DNA from: Gallibacter sp963558965
Lineage (GTDB): Bacteria; Bacillota; Clostridia; Peptostreptococcales; Anaerovoracaceae
Assembly: GCA_963558965.1 (NCBI GenBank)
Contig: CAUWIT010000014.1
Coordinates: 1-54,932, forward strand
Direction: 5' to 3'
DNA: 54,932 nucleotides
Each line of letters opens with the position of its first letter. Position 1 is the first letter of the stretch. The notes under the pieces are model-generated. The model was not told the origin of the DNA. It made no database searches and saw only the letters and a list, made by a program, of their open reading frames with translations. Positions 47,917 through 54,932 of the stretch are shown here, piece after piece. Made by a program: the position numbers and the translations under genes.

Positions 47917-48660
47917 CTATATATATCTTTTCTTTAGATTTAATAATAAATCTAAAAGTCCAAAAGTGAATAGCAAAGTTCTGCCTAGTGGCATCATAAG
48001 CATAAATACAGCTACTATTACCGGTACAACTTTTGGTATCTTTTTAAACTTACAAAACATAAATACTACTGATAAACCTTGTACAGCAAATATACATTCA
48101 ACAAGTATATTTATATTTGCTACTGCAACTGCACCAACTTCGACTCCAGCATATTTCAATATATATGATATTAGATATATTATAAACCATCCCATAACAT
48201 CATTGTTACTCAATCCAAAATTTCTAATATATGCAAAGGGTTTAAAGCTGTTAGTATTCATTTTTCTATATCTTATTCTTATTAGGATATTATATTCGAT
48301 GTATGAAACTACTGCTCCTAATATCATAAGCATCGCAGGTAGCATTGCTGCAGCTGCGCTATAAATAGTAGTTAGAGTCGAAATAGCTTTTGCCTTACTT
48401 AAATCTGCCATTCCTAATGCTTCTAACGCCTGCTTATTGCCAACGACAGTTTCTACGGTTTTTTCAATACCTTTATCCATATAAGCACCAAGGCTATGGC
48501 CTCCGGCAACGGCTAAAACAAATACTAATAATATACCGATTGCAGCATATAAAGCGCCTGTTCTAACTGTTGCAAAAGGTTTTTCAAGTCTTGAAATTTT
48601 AGTGTTCATCACTGATAAAGGCATTACCAGTATAACCAATAACATTAATTCTAAATACAT
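47917..48660 (-). CDS. YybS-like (DUF2232) membrane protein
   Basis: 247 residues with about six hydrophobic helices (MYLELMLLVILVMPLSVM; ALYAAIGILLVFVLAVAGG; TIYSAAAAMLPAMLMILGAVVSYIEY; VMGWFIIYLISYIL; VNILVECIFAVQGLSVVFMFC-like; VVPVIVAVFMLMMPLGRTLLFTFGLLDLLLNLKKR). The final FGLLDLLLNLRKR-type end and its place 20 bases before gdpP identify the YybS/DUF2232 family, which precedes gdpP-rplI-dnaB in many Gram-positives. The function is not known; a substrate-transport component is one possibility because of its S-component-like fold. Confidence 0.82.
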   Translation of the reverse strand: MYLELMLLVILVMPLSVMNTKISRLEKPFATVRTGALYAAIGILLVFVLAVAGGHSLGAYMDKGIEKTVETVVGNKQALEALGMADLSKAKAISTLTTIYSAAAAMLPAMLMILGAVVSYIEYNILIRIRYRKMNTNSFKPFAYIRNFGLSNNDVMGWFIIYLISYILKYAGVEVGAVAVANINILVECIFAVQGLSVVFMFCKFKKIPKVVPVIVAVFMLMMPLGRTLLFTFGLLDLLLNLKKRYI

Positions 48661-48688
48661 AATTTCTCCTTACTCACGTTATCGAATT

Positions 48689-48697
48689 ATTATACCA
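48689..48697 (-). promoter_or_regulatory. Extended -10 promoter of the yybS-gdpP-rplI-dnaB operon
   Basis: The minus strand reads TGGTATAAT (complement of 48689-48697), an extended -10 with a perfect TATAAT, about 30 bases before the yybS-like ATG. No good -35 box is seen 17 bases further up, which is acceptable for an extended -10. Confidence 0.6.
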
Positions 48698-48718
48698 TAT
48701 TGCAAGTAAAATATAAAT

Positions 48719-48758
48719 AGCTGATTGATTTGGATATGTTTATCCGCCTCAATCAGCT
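48719..48758 (-). terminator. Terminator after the WYL regulator gene
   Basis: AGCTGATTGA (48719-48728) pairs with TCAATCAGCT (48749-48758), and an inner GGATA/TATCC stem tightens the loop. The T-run on the minus side is interrupted (ATTTATATTTT), so efficiency is uncertain. Confidence 0.65.
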
Positions 48759-48776
48759 GCTTATTTTGTATTTTCT

Positions 48777-49796
48777 TTAATCTTCATCATTGTACATACT
48801 TTGTAAGTTATTTATTTTAGCCTTCATCATATCTACAACTTCTTTTGGTTTTACTATTTTAACTCCATCTCCAAGTCCTAGTACCCAACCGAAAAATTGT
48901 TCGCTTACATATACGTCGACTACTACTTGAAAATGACTATCGTCAACTTTTACTAAATCTTTGTTTTTACCAAACCTATCGATAATAACTCCGGCTAACT
49001 CGTTTTTCATCTCCAAAGTTACTCGTTTTTCCACACCGGAAAACATACCAAAAGATTTCTTTAAATGAGAAGTTATATCAAATTTTTCAAAAGCTTCTTT
49101 GCCTTCTCTATCCTCGTCAATTAGCTCAACATCCATCATCTTATCGACTCTATAATGTCTAATAGCTTTGTCAGGATTTTCCTTATACTTATCATCAAAA
49201 GCTACAAGATAATAGTTTTCATCATCCCAGCATAATGTACGCGGACTGACGATATAGTATTTCCCATTGCGCCCAAGTGCTTTTTCCTTATTTACATTCC
49301 AATGAAAATAATGATATTTGATTTTTTTGTCATTAGCAATCGCTTCATGTATTTTATCAACAGCTTCAAAAACCAGTTCATTATCTGATTTTACTCTGCC
49401 AACAACATGTATTTGTCTCTGTAATTTTTTAGCATCTTCTTCACTGGCATATCGCTTAATTTTGTTAATTAAATGATATGTTTCATTTTCAGTTATAAAT
49501 TTTGATGAAGAAATAGCATCTACAGTTAACTTAAGCTCTGCTAACTTAAATTCTCTTTCTTTTACGAAATATCGTGTTTCCTTATTTTTTTTAACTTTGC
49601 AAATAGGACTCTCTGGATAATAAGCATTTAACTTATCTATATCGTCATATATACTTTTGCGCTCCGCCGATATTTCATTATCATTTAAATACTCAATAAT
49701 TTCCTTTACTGTTTTACCGTTTTGTTCATCTGTATACTTGAAAAAGTAATCTCTTAAATAAAGTAATTTTAATTTTTGATTTTTTCCCTTTGCCAT
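48777..49796 (-). CDS. WYL-domain transcriptional regulator
   Basis: 339 residues. The N-terminal winged helix has KLLYLRDYFFKYTDEQNGKTVKEIIEYLNDNEISAERKSIYDDIDKL. The WYL domain lies near 150-235 and shows KIKYHYFHW, YIVSPRTLCWDDENYYLVAFDD (the W-x-L/V core as Y-Y-L-V) and RHYRVDKMMDVEL, with a C-terminal WCX-type extension after about 245. WYL domains bind ligands, often nucleic acids or nucleotides, and regulate DNA-damage or phage-defence genes in some bacteria; no defence gene is nearby. Independent gene with its own terminator. Confidence 0.9.
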   Translation of the reverse strand: MAKGKNQKLKLLYLRDYFFKYTDEQNGKTVKEIIEYLNDNEISAERKSIYDDIDKLNAYYPESPICKVKKNKETRYFVKEREFKLAELKLTVDAISSSKFITENETYHLINKIKRYASEEDAKKLQRQIHVVGRVKSDNELVFEAVDKIHEAIANDKKIKYHYFHWNVNKEKALGRNGKYYIVSPRTLCWDDENYYLVAFDDKYKENPDKAIRHYRVDKMMDVELIDEDREGKEAFEKFDITSHLKKSFGMFSGVEKRVTLEMKNELAGVIIDRFGKNKDLVKVDDSHFQVVVDVYVSEQFFGWVLGLGDGVKIVKPKEVVDMMKAKINNLQSMYNDED

Positions 49797-49873
49797 TTTA
49801 CCGCTCCTTTAACAACTAAATTTAGCATATCATATATAGGCAAAGGTTTAAAGATATCTAACATTATTTATCT

Positions 49874-50188
49874 TTATCTTTTATCTTTTTTCTTTTTTTC
49901 CTTTACTTTAGCAATGGCGCTATATCCGTCTACAAACATTACTTTTGCATAGAATGTATCTCCCACTTTGTCATAAAGTCTACCAGCGCTCATAGTTCCT
50001 TGCTTAACTGTATTTGCACTATTTGCAACGTAACCAACTCTACCGAATTTTGGAAGTTTAACTTCTATAGCTTCGGCGTCATATATATTGTCTCTATCCT
50101 TAACGCATTTAACTTTATCGCCAATTTCAAATACCCCATTACCATAATAATGTCTTAAACCTGTAATTGTTATATATTTATTTTTCAT
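49874..50188 (-). CDS. HIRAN-domain protein
   Basis: 104 residues. One HIRAN domain: ITITGLRHYYGNGVFEIGDKVKCVKDRDNIYDAEAIEVKLPKFGRVGYVANSANTV. HIRAN domains bind DNA ends (as in HLTF) and stand alone in many bacteria, where the role is not known. A lysine-rich tail (KEKKKKDKR) closes it. GAGGAGGGAAGAAAA precedes the ATG. It lies between the WYL regulator and, divergently, the TtcA-like gene. Confidence 0.85.
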   Translation of the reverse strand: MKNKYITITGLRHYYGNGVFEIGDKVKCVKDRDNIYDAEAIEVKLPKFGRVGYVANSANTVKQGTMSAGRLYDKVGDTFYAKVMFVDGYSAIAKVKEKKKKDKR

Positions 50189-50263
50189 TTTTCTTCCCTC
50201 CTCTTATGTTTGAATTTATTATAGCATTTATTATGTCCTTTAATCCGGTCTTTTAAAAACTTT

Positions 50264-50292
50264 TTGACACCTTTTTTTGGTTATGTTAAATT
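50264..50292 (+). promoter_or_regulatory. Promoter of the TtcA-like gene
   Basis: A perfect TTGACA (50264-50269), 17 bases, then TAAATT (50287-50292), 32 bases before the ATG at 50324. The same TTG could be misread as a start codon for a longer protein, which this promoter argues against. Confidence 0.6.
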
Positions 50293-50323
50293 TAAAATAT
50301 CTTTTAAGAAAAGGACTGGAAAA

Positions 50324-51049
50324 ATGAATTTATCTAAACTATATGCACGTACAAAAAAAGCTGTTGAACAATACAATATGATACAAAAAGGGGATAAAAT
50401 TGCTGTTGGCATTTCAGGAGGCAAAGACAGTTTAACTTTGCTTTATGCTCTTTACGGACTTAGCAAATTTAAAGATTCTGATTTTACAATTTATCCAGTA
50501 ATGGTAGATATGGGATTTGAAGGATTTGATCCAAGTCCTATCGATGCTTTTTGCAAAGATTTGGGACTACAATTTACCCATATAAAGACTGAATTAGGCA
50601 AAGTTATTTTTGAAGAACGAAAAGAAAAAAATCCATGCTCCATGTGTTCTAAAATGCGCAAAGGTATTTTAAATAAAACTATTGCACAGTTAGGCTGCAA
50701 TAAACTTGCCTATGGACATCATCGCGATGATTTTTTAGATACTTTTTTGCTAAGCCTACTTTATGAAGGCAGATTTCATACAATGGAACCTAAATACTAT
50801 ATGCCAAATGCAGATCTAACTTTGATAAGACCGTTGCTTTACGTACCTGAAGAAGATATTTTAAAATTTTCAAAGGATATGAATTTACCTATTGTTAAAA
50901 ATCCGTGTCATGCTGATAAAAATTCTGCTAGAAAAGAAATGGGAGAACTTTTTGAACAACTAAAAAAGCCTTTCCCTGATTGTAAGGAAAAGCTTTTTCG
51001 TGCATTAAAAGGAGTAGATTTTTTTAATGATTTTAATGATTTAATTTAG
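50324..51049 (+). CDS. TtcA-like PP-loop ATPase (tRNA 2-thiocytidine synthesis family)
   Basis: 241 residues from ATG 50324 with AAAAGGACTGGAAAA in front. The ATP pyrophosphatase loop is VGISGGKDSLT. The cysteines PCSMC-x2-MRKG, a second cysteine in NPCHADKN (about 200) and YGHHRDDFLDTFLL are the features of TtcA, which uses an iron-sulfur cluster to thiolate C32 of tRNA. Gram-positive members of this size are common and their substrate has seldom been tested, so the exact modification is open. It is convergent with the aldo/keto reductase gene and overlaps its end by 4 bases. Confidence 0.85.
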   Translation: MNLSKLYARTKKAVEQYNMIQKGDKIAVGISGGKDSLTLLYALYGLSKFKDSDFTIYPVMVDMGFEGFDPSPIDAFCKDLGLQFTHIKTELGKVIFEERKEKNPCSMCSKMRKGILNKTIAQLGCNKLAYGHHRDDFLDTFLLSLLYEGRFHTMEPKYYMPNADLTLIRPLLYVPEEDILKFSKDMNLPIVKNPCHADKNSARKEMGELFEQLKKPFPDCKEKLFRALKGVDFFNDFNDLI

Positions 51050-51864
51050 TAATTAAAGGTTATCGGGTCATGACTCATGCGCTTCCACATGTTCATGTTA
51101 CTGAGTGTATATATATCATCTTCAGCTAAGCTGAAGTCGAATATATCAATGTTTTCTTCTAGTCTCTCCTTATGGACAGACTTTGGTATTACAATATATC
51201 CACATTGTAAATCCCATCTCAGAACCACCTGAGCAGGTGTCTTACCATACTTCTCGCTAATTGCGATGATTTCTGGTTCGTTTAAATTACCCCTGCTCAA
51301 TGGACTCCAGGCTTCCATAGTTATGTCGTGTTCGACACACCACTGTCTTAACTCTTCGTCATTCATACGAGGATTTCTTTCAACCTGGTTTATTGCCGGT
51401 TTGATTCTGCATATTTCAAATATCCACTTTAAGTGTTTAATTTCACAGTTGCAAACACCTATTACTCTCGCTTTACCATCCTGGTAAATTTTTTCAAGAG
51501 CCTGCCATGACTTCTGAAGTCGTTCTTTTTCTTGTCCTGGCCAATGAATCATCAGCATATCTACATAGTCTGTTTGCAATTTTTTTAAACTTTCCTCAAA
51601 TGAGTCTAAGGCGTTGTAATAACCCATGTTGGTAAAGTTTATCTTGGTTGTCAAGAAGATGTCTTCGCGGTTCACCTCTAATTTTTTTAAGGCTTGTCCG
51701 ATAAGCTGTTCATTTCCGTACATCTGTGCTGTGTCAAAACTTCTATATCCCGCATCGAGGGCAAATTTTAATGCGTTTTCTAGTTCCTCAGCGTCTTTTA
51801 TGTTAAATATACCAAGTCCAACGGAAGGTATCTCTATTCCATTGTTTAAAATTCTTTTTCTCAT
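51046..51864 (-). CDS. Aldo/keto reductase
   Basis: 272 residues from ATG 51864, preceded by AAAGGAG about 11 bases away. An NADPH-dependent TIM-barrel oxidoreductase. The catalytic tetrad is visible: Asp in RSFDTAQMYGNE, Tyr in the same motif, Lys in LTTKINF and His in MLMIHWPG. IPKSVHKERLEENIDIFDFSL is the cofactor-binding segment. The substrate is not predictable; the closest pattern is the 2,5-diketo-gluconate reductase/YvgN type (aldehydes such as methylglyoxal). Confidence 0.93.
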   Translation of the reverse strand: MRKRILNNGIEIPSVGLGIFNIKDAEELENALKFALDAGYRSFDTAQMYGNEQLIGQALKKLEVNREDIFLTTKINFTNMGYYNALDSFEESLKKLQTDYVDMLMIHWPGQEKERLQKSWQALEKIYQDGKARVIGVCNCEIKHLKWIFEICRIKPAINQVERNPRMNDEELRQWCVEHDITMEAWSPLSRGNLNEPEIIAISEKYGKTPAQVVLRWDLQCGYIVIPKSVHKERLEENIDIFDFSLAEDDIYTLSNMNMWKRMSHDPITFNY

Positions 51865-52002
51865 CGGTTTCTCATCTCCTTTAACTGTATTATAGGGCAA
51901 GTATTTATAAAAATCTAATTAGAAATTCTATGAATTTTTATAGATTTCGTCTATGTATATCTAACTGAAACGAATGATATAGAAAAAAACCTACTTTATA
52001 TA

Positions 52003-52992
52003 CTATAAAACTATTTTAAGATAATCTTTATCATCCATCGTACTATTATTTATTGCATTTTTTATTGCTCCGCCCATTGTACGAGTTGCTAATACGCCTA
52101 CTGTATTTATATCGCAATTTACATCTCCAACTGATACGGCATAAACTGTATCCCCATCAGCAGTTGTAGCAACAGGTTTTATACATCTACCGTAAGCATT
52201 TGTAACCATATTTGCAATTTTATTCATTTCTGCCTTTGAAAAATTACCGTTAGTTATAACAGCCCCTATAGTTGTATTTGCAGTATACTCTGTATTTTTT
52301 GCAGCTCCTTCAAGTGCCATTTTATACATCGTCAATTCGCAATCTTCAAATTCAGTTCTATCATCATTTAACATACCTGCAATTTTTTTACCTGTATCGT
52401 AGTCGAATATATCGCCTAGTGCATTTACCGCAACCATTGCTATTACTTTTAAATCGCCTACTTGCAATCCATACATACCAAATCCTGAGTTCATAGAATT
52501 TTTCATAGTCTTTAATTTGCCTACTGTTGCGCCTAATCCCACTCCAATATTTCCCTGCATATCGTTGATTTCTTCAGAAGTATGGGCATTTTTGCAAGCT
52601 TCATATCCCATAGTAACGTCTGGTCTTACTTTTGATGAGCCAATGGATAAATCGTAAATACAAGATTGGCACACCAAAGGAACTTTTGCATATCCAGTAT
52701 CAAATCCAATACCCTTCTCTTCTAAATATTTAGCAGCACCAGCACCAGCTTCTAAACCAAAAGCTGATCCTCCAGATAATACTAGGCAATTTATATTTTC
52801 ACATGCCATTTTAGGATCTAGTAACGGCGTTTCTCTAGAAGCAGGTCCACCTCCGCTAATTTTAACTCCTGCAACAGCTTTATCTTCAAAAACTATGGCA
52901 GTTACACCAGTCATAGCATCTTTATCTTGTGCATGGCCAATCTTAAAGCCATTCATATCTTTAACTGAAATCTCTTTAACTATATTGTTCAT
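52003..52992 (-). CDS. P1 (S58) family self-cleaving aminopeptidase/amidase
   Basis: 329 residues from ATG 52992, which follows AAGGAGAAAAAT; the open frame extends 37 codons further up through promoter-like sequence. DmpA/NylC family of N-terminal nucleophile hydrolases, which cut themselves into two chains. Family segments: GHAQDKDAMTGVTAIVFE, VKISGGGPASRETPLLDP, LVLSGGSAFGLEAGAGAAKYLEEKGIG, GATVGK and the cleavage region NTTIGAVITNG, where a Thr after Asn is the likely nucleophile (near 230-235). Substrates may be small peptides, D-amino acid peptides or amides. Divergent from the ABC exporter gene. Confidence 0.9.
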   Translation of the reverse strand: MNNIVKEISVKDMNGFKIGHAQDKDAMTGVTAIVFEDKAVAGVKISGGGPASRETPLLDPKMACENINCLVLSGGSAFGLEAGAGAAKYLEEKGIGFDTGYAKVPLVCQSCIYDLSIGSSKVRPDVTMGYEACKNAHTSEEINDMQGNIGVGLGATVGKLKTMKNSMNSGFGMYGLQVGDLKVIAMVAVNALGDIFDYDTGKKIAGMLNDDRTEFEDCELTMYKMALEGAAKNTEYTANTTIGAVITNGNFSKAEMNKIANMVTNAYGRCIKPVATTADGDTVYAVSVGDVNCDINTVGVLATRTMGGAIKNAINNSTMDDKDYLKIVL

Positions 52993-53110
52993 ATTTTTCT
53001 CCTTAATAAAAATGTCTGATAATTGAATTTTATCACAATCAATCAATATCCTCAAAAGTATGTTAAAATAGTATAGCAAAAAATTTAAAATGAAAGGAAG
53101 CAAATCATCT

Positions 53111-54862
53111 ATGAATACGATGAAACGATTTATTAAATTCTATAAACCATATAAAGCAGTATTTTTTTTGGATCTTGTTTGTGCGACGATTATCAGTTTA
53201 ATCGACTTGGCGTATCCACAATTTTTAAGAACGGCAAACAAGGATTTATTTACTCAATCACCAGAAGCCATAGTTAAGGCGTTAATACCTATAACGATTA
53301 TCCTGTTTTTAATCTATCTTTTACAGTGTGGTTGTAAATACTATGTAAGTTATCAGGGACATATGATGGGAGCTCGCATGGAAAGAGACATGAGACAGCA
53401 ACTCTTTGATCACTACGAGAAACTGTCATTCTCATACTACGACCAAAACAATTCTGGACAGATGATGAGTAAACTTGTTTCTGACCTTTTTGATATTTCC
53501 GAATTTGCCCACCACGGCCCAGAGAACCTATTTATTTCCCTAATTAAAATCATAGGTTCCTTTATATTTTTGTTTATAATCAACTGGAGATTGGCAATAC
53601 CTTTAACAGTTTTAGTAATTTGCATGTTTTTCTTTTCTCTTACACAAAACAAGCGTATGCAAGCTACATTTATGGAAAACAGACGCAAAATCGGCGATGT
53701 AAATACAAGTCTTCAAGACACGTTGTCTGGTATAAGGGTAGTTCAGTCATTTGCCAATGAAGATATCGAAAGAGAAAAATTTAAAAAAAGCAATCATGGT
53801 TTTCTTATGTCTAAAAATGACAACTACAAATGTATGGGCAGTTTTATGTCACTTAACTTGTTTTTCCAAGGTATGATGTACTTAGTTACTTTTAGCGGAG
53901 GGGGATTACTAATTGCTAAAGGTCTTATGAGTACTGTGGATCTTGCTATGTATGCTTTGTATATAGGTATTTTTATAAATCCTATTCAGATACTTGTAGA
54001 GCTAACTGAAATGATTCAAAAGGGTATGTCTGGGTTTAAACGTTTTATGGAAGTTATGGATACTGATCCAGATATAGAAGATGCCGAAGATGCGGTGCCT
54101 CTTGAAAATGTAAAAGGTAATGTCACTTATGAAGATGTTAGTTTTCATTATAGTGATGATGATACAGAAGTTATTTCAAATATTTCATTTGAAATCAAAG
54201 CAGGTCGTTCAATTGCTCTAGTAGGCCCTTCAGGCAGTGGTAAAACTACTATCTGTTCACTGTTGCCAAGATTTTACGATGTAACCGGTGGACGCATTAC
54301 AATAGATGGTCAGGATATACGCAAATTAAAGTTAAAATCACTTCGTGATCAAATAGGCATAGTACAACAAGATGTTTACATGTTCTTTGGAACAATTAAG
54401 GAAAATATCGCCTATGGTAAGCCGGATGCGTCTATGGAAGAAATCATAGCCGCAGCAAAACGTGCTAATATCCACGAATTTATCCAATCACTACCAGATG
54501 GCTACGATACATTTGTGGGTGAAAGAGGTACAAGACTATCAGGTGGGCAAAAGCAACGTATCTCCATAGCTCGTGTATTTTTGAAAAATCCTCCTATCTT
54601 AATTTTAGACGAAGCAACTAGTGCTCTCGATAACGAAAGTGAACGTCATATCCAGCGAAGCCTTGAAGCATTGGCTAAAAATCGTACAACTATAACTATC
54701 GCTCACAGGCTTTCAACTGTTAGAAATGCTGATGAAATTATAGTAATGACATCTGAAGGTATCAAAGAGCGTGGTTCTCACCAGGATCTTTTGCAAAAAG
54801 ATGGCCTTTACGCTTATTACTACAAAATGCAGTTCGAAGGACTTGATATGAAATTTGACTAA
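53111..54862 (+). CDS. ABC exporter, fused membrane and ATPase half-transporter
   Basis: 583 residues from ATG 53111; the codons before it (from 53090) contain the AAAGGAAG ribosome binding site. Residues 1 to about 320 are six membrane helices of the ABC_membrane type (FIKFYKPYKAVFFLDLVCATIISLIDLAYPQF; LISLIKIIGSFIFLFIINWRLAIPLTVLVICMFFF; LVTFSGGGLLIA...). The ATPase domain shows Walker A VGPSGSGKTT, Q-loop IVQQDVYMF, signature RLSGGQKQRISIARVF, Walker B ILILDEATSALD and H-loop TIAHRLSTV. It works as a dimer, and with no partner next to it, probably a homodimer; lipid, drug or peptide are possible cargoes. Confidence 0.93.
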   Translation: MNTMKRFIKFYKPYKAVFFLDLVCATIISLIDLAYPQFLRTANKDLFTQSPEAIVKALIPITIILFLIYLLQCGCKYYVSYQGHMMGARMERDMRQQLFDHYEKLSFSYYDQNNSGQMMSKLVSDLFDISEFAHHGPENLFISLIKIIGSFIFLFIINWRLAIPLTVLVICMFFFSLTQNKRMQATFMENRRKIGDVNTSLQDTLSGIRVVQSFANEDIEREKFKKSNHGFLMSKNDNYKCMGSFMSLNLFFQGMMYLVTFSGGGLLIAKGLMSTVDLAMYALYIGIFINPIQILVELTEMIQKGMSGFKRFMEVMDTDPDIEDAEDAVPLENVKGNVTYEDVSFHYSDDDTEVISNISFEIKAGRSIALVGPSGSGKTTICSLLPRFYDVTGGRITIDGQDIRKLKLKSLRDQIGIVQQDVYMFFGTIKENIAYGKPDASMEEIIAAAKRANIHEFIQSLPDGYDTFVGERGTRLSGGQKQRISIARVFLKNPPILILDEATSALDNESERHIQRSLEALAKNRTTITIAHRLSTVRNADEIIVMTSEGIKERGSHQDLLQKDGLYAYYYKMQFEGLDMKFD

Positions 54863-54883
54863 CTTTAATCAGAAACCAAAAAG

Positions 54884-54922
54884 AGACTGTGAAGTTTTTT
54901 CTGTAAATTAACCTTCTGTGGT
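54884..54922 (+). repeat. Dispersed short repeat, copy 2
   Basis: AGACTGTGAA (54884-54893), TCTGTAAATTA (54900-54910) and CCTTCTGTGGT (54912-54922) recur in the same order, inverted, at 2-53. It follows the ABC exporter stop by 21 bases; no strong hairpin is seen, so termination by this element alone is doubtful. Confidence 0.55.
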
Positions 54923-54932
54923 TTAGTATTAA

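Overview
The window is AT-rich Gram-positive DNA, most likely from an anaerobic amino-acid-fermenting member of the Clostridia. The main evidence is a complete ornithine-degradation (Stickland-type) gene set, together with low G+C, strong AGGAGG-type ribosome binding sites, WalJ, RNase M5, DivIC, YybS/GdpP and a DnaD-type primosome protein. A placement near the Anaerovoracaceae ('Family XIII') or Peptostreptococcaceae is inference only.

Region by region: 1-3.8 kb is an accessory patch. It holds small secreted or membrane proteins, two tandem HAAS/DUF1700-like membrane proteins followed by a PadR regulator, a decayed gene, and a 48-nt near-identical repeat. 3.9-7.2 kb is housekeeping (alr, a short NrdD-tail protein, nfo, a GIY-YIG nuclease, mscL). 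7.2-17.7 kb is the ornithine catabolic locus: ord-ortA-ortB-oraS-oraE, a strong internal terminator, then a GNAT gene, a GlmL/MutL-like gene and orr. It is headed by a PAS-AAA+-Fis sigma-54 activator. The intergenic region between activator and ord carries a near-consensus -24/-12 promoter and two perfect 7-4-7 inverted repeats upstream of it. 17.8-20.9 kb carries a membrane protein, mnmM (ytqB)-arsR, rlmH and walJ, followed by rnhA.

21.5-29.4 kb is a plus-strand shikimate operon: aroF, aroB, aroA, an aroC-chorismate mutase fusion, an aroE-aroK fusion, ridA and tyrS. It begins with a 21-codon leader peptide holding three consecutive Tyr codons and a mutually exclusive hairpin/terminator arrangement, so it looks like a tyrosine-sensing translational attenuator. 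No aroD is present. 29.5-34 kb has a GNAT, an LtaS-like enzyme, rsmA, rnmV and divIC. 34.1-39 kb is a two-component system with an ABC transporter (response regulator, kinase, ATPase, FtsX-type permease). 39-40.2 kb has an acyl-ACP thioesterase and a small membrane protein.

40.2-42.9 kb is a decayed IS200/IS605 element. Both tnpA and tnpB are broken, but the terminal hairpins and the omega-RNA-type 3' end are preserved. It abuts a 5'-truncated sortase-type surface-protein gene. 42.9-48.7 kb is the conserved replication cluster yybS-gdpP-rplI-dnaB-DUF1858-dnaD; its GdpP lacks the usual membrane anchor and its DnaD-like protein ends in a DnaC/DnaI-type zinc domain without an AAA+ module. 48.7-54.9 kb carries a WYL regulator, a HIRAN protein, a TtcA-like PP-loop enzyme, an aldo/keto reductase, a P1 peptidase and an ABC exporter. 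The two ends of the window carry inverted copies of one short dispersed repeat. No rRNA, tRNA or CRISPR array was recognised.
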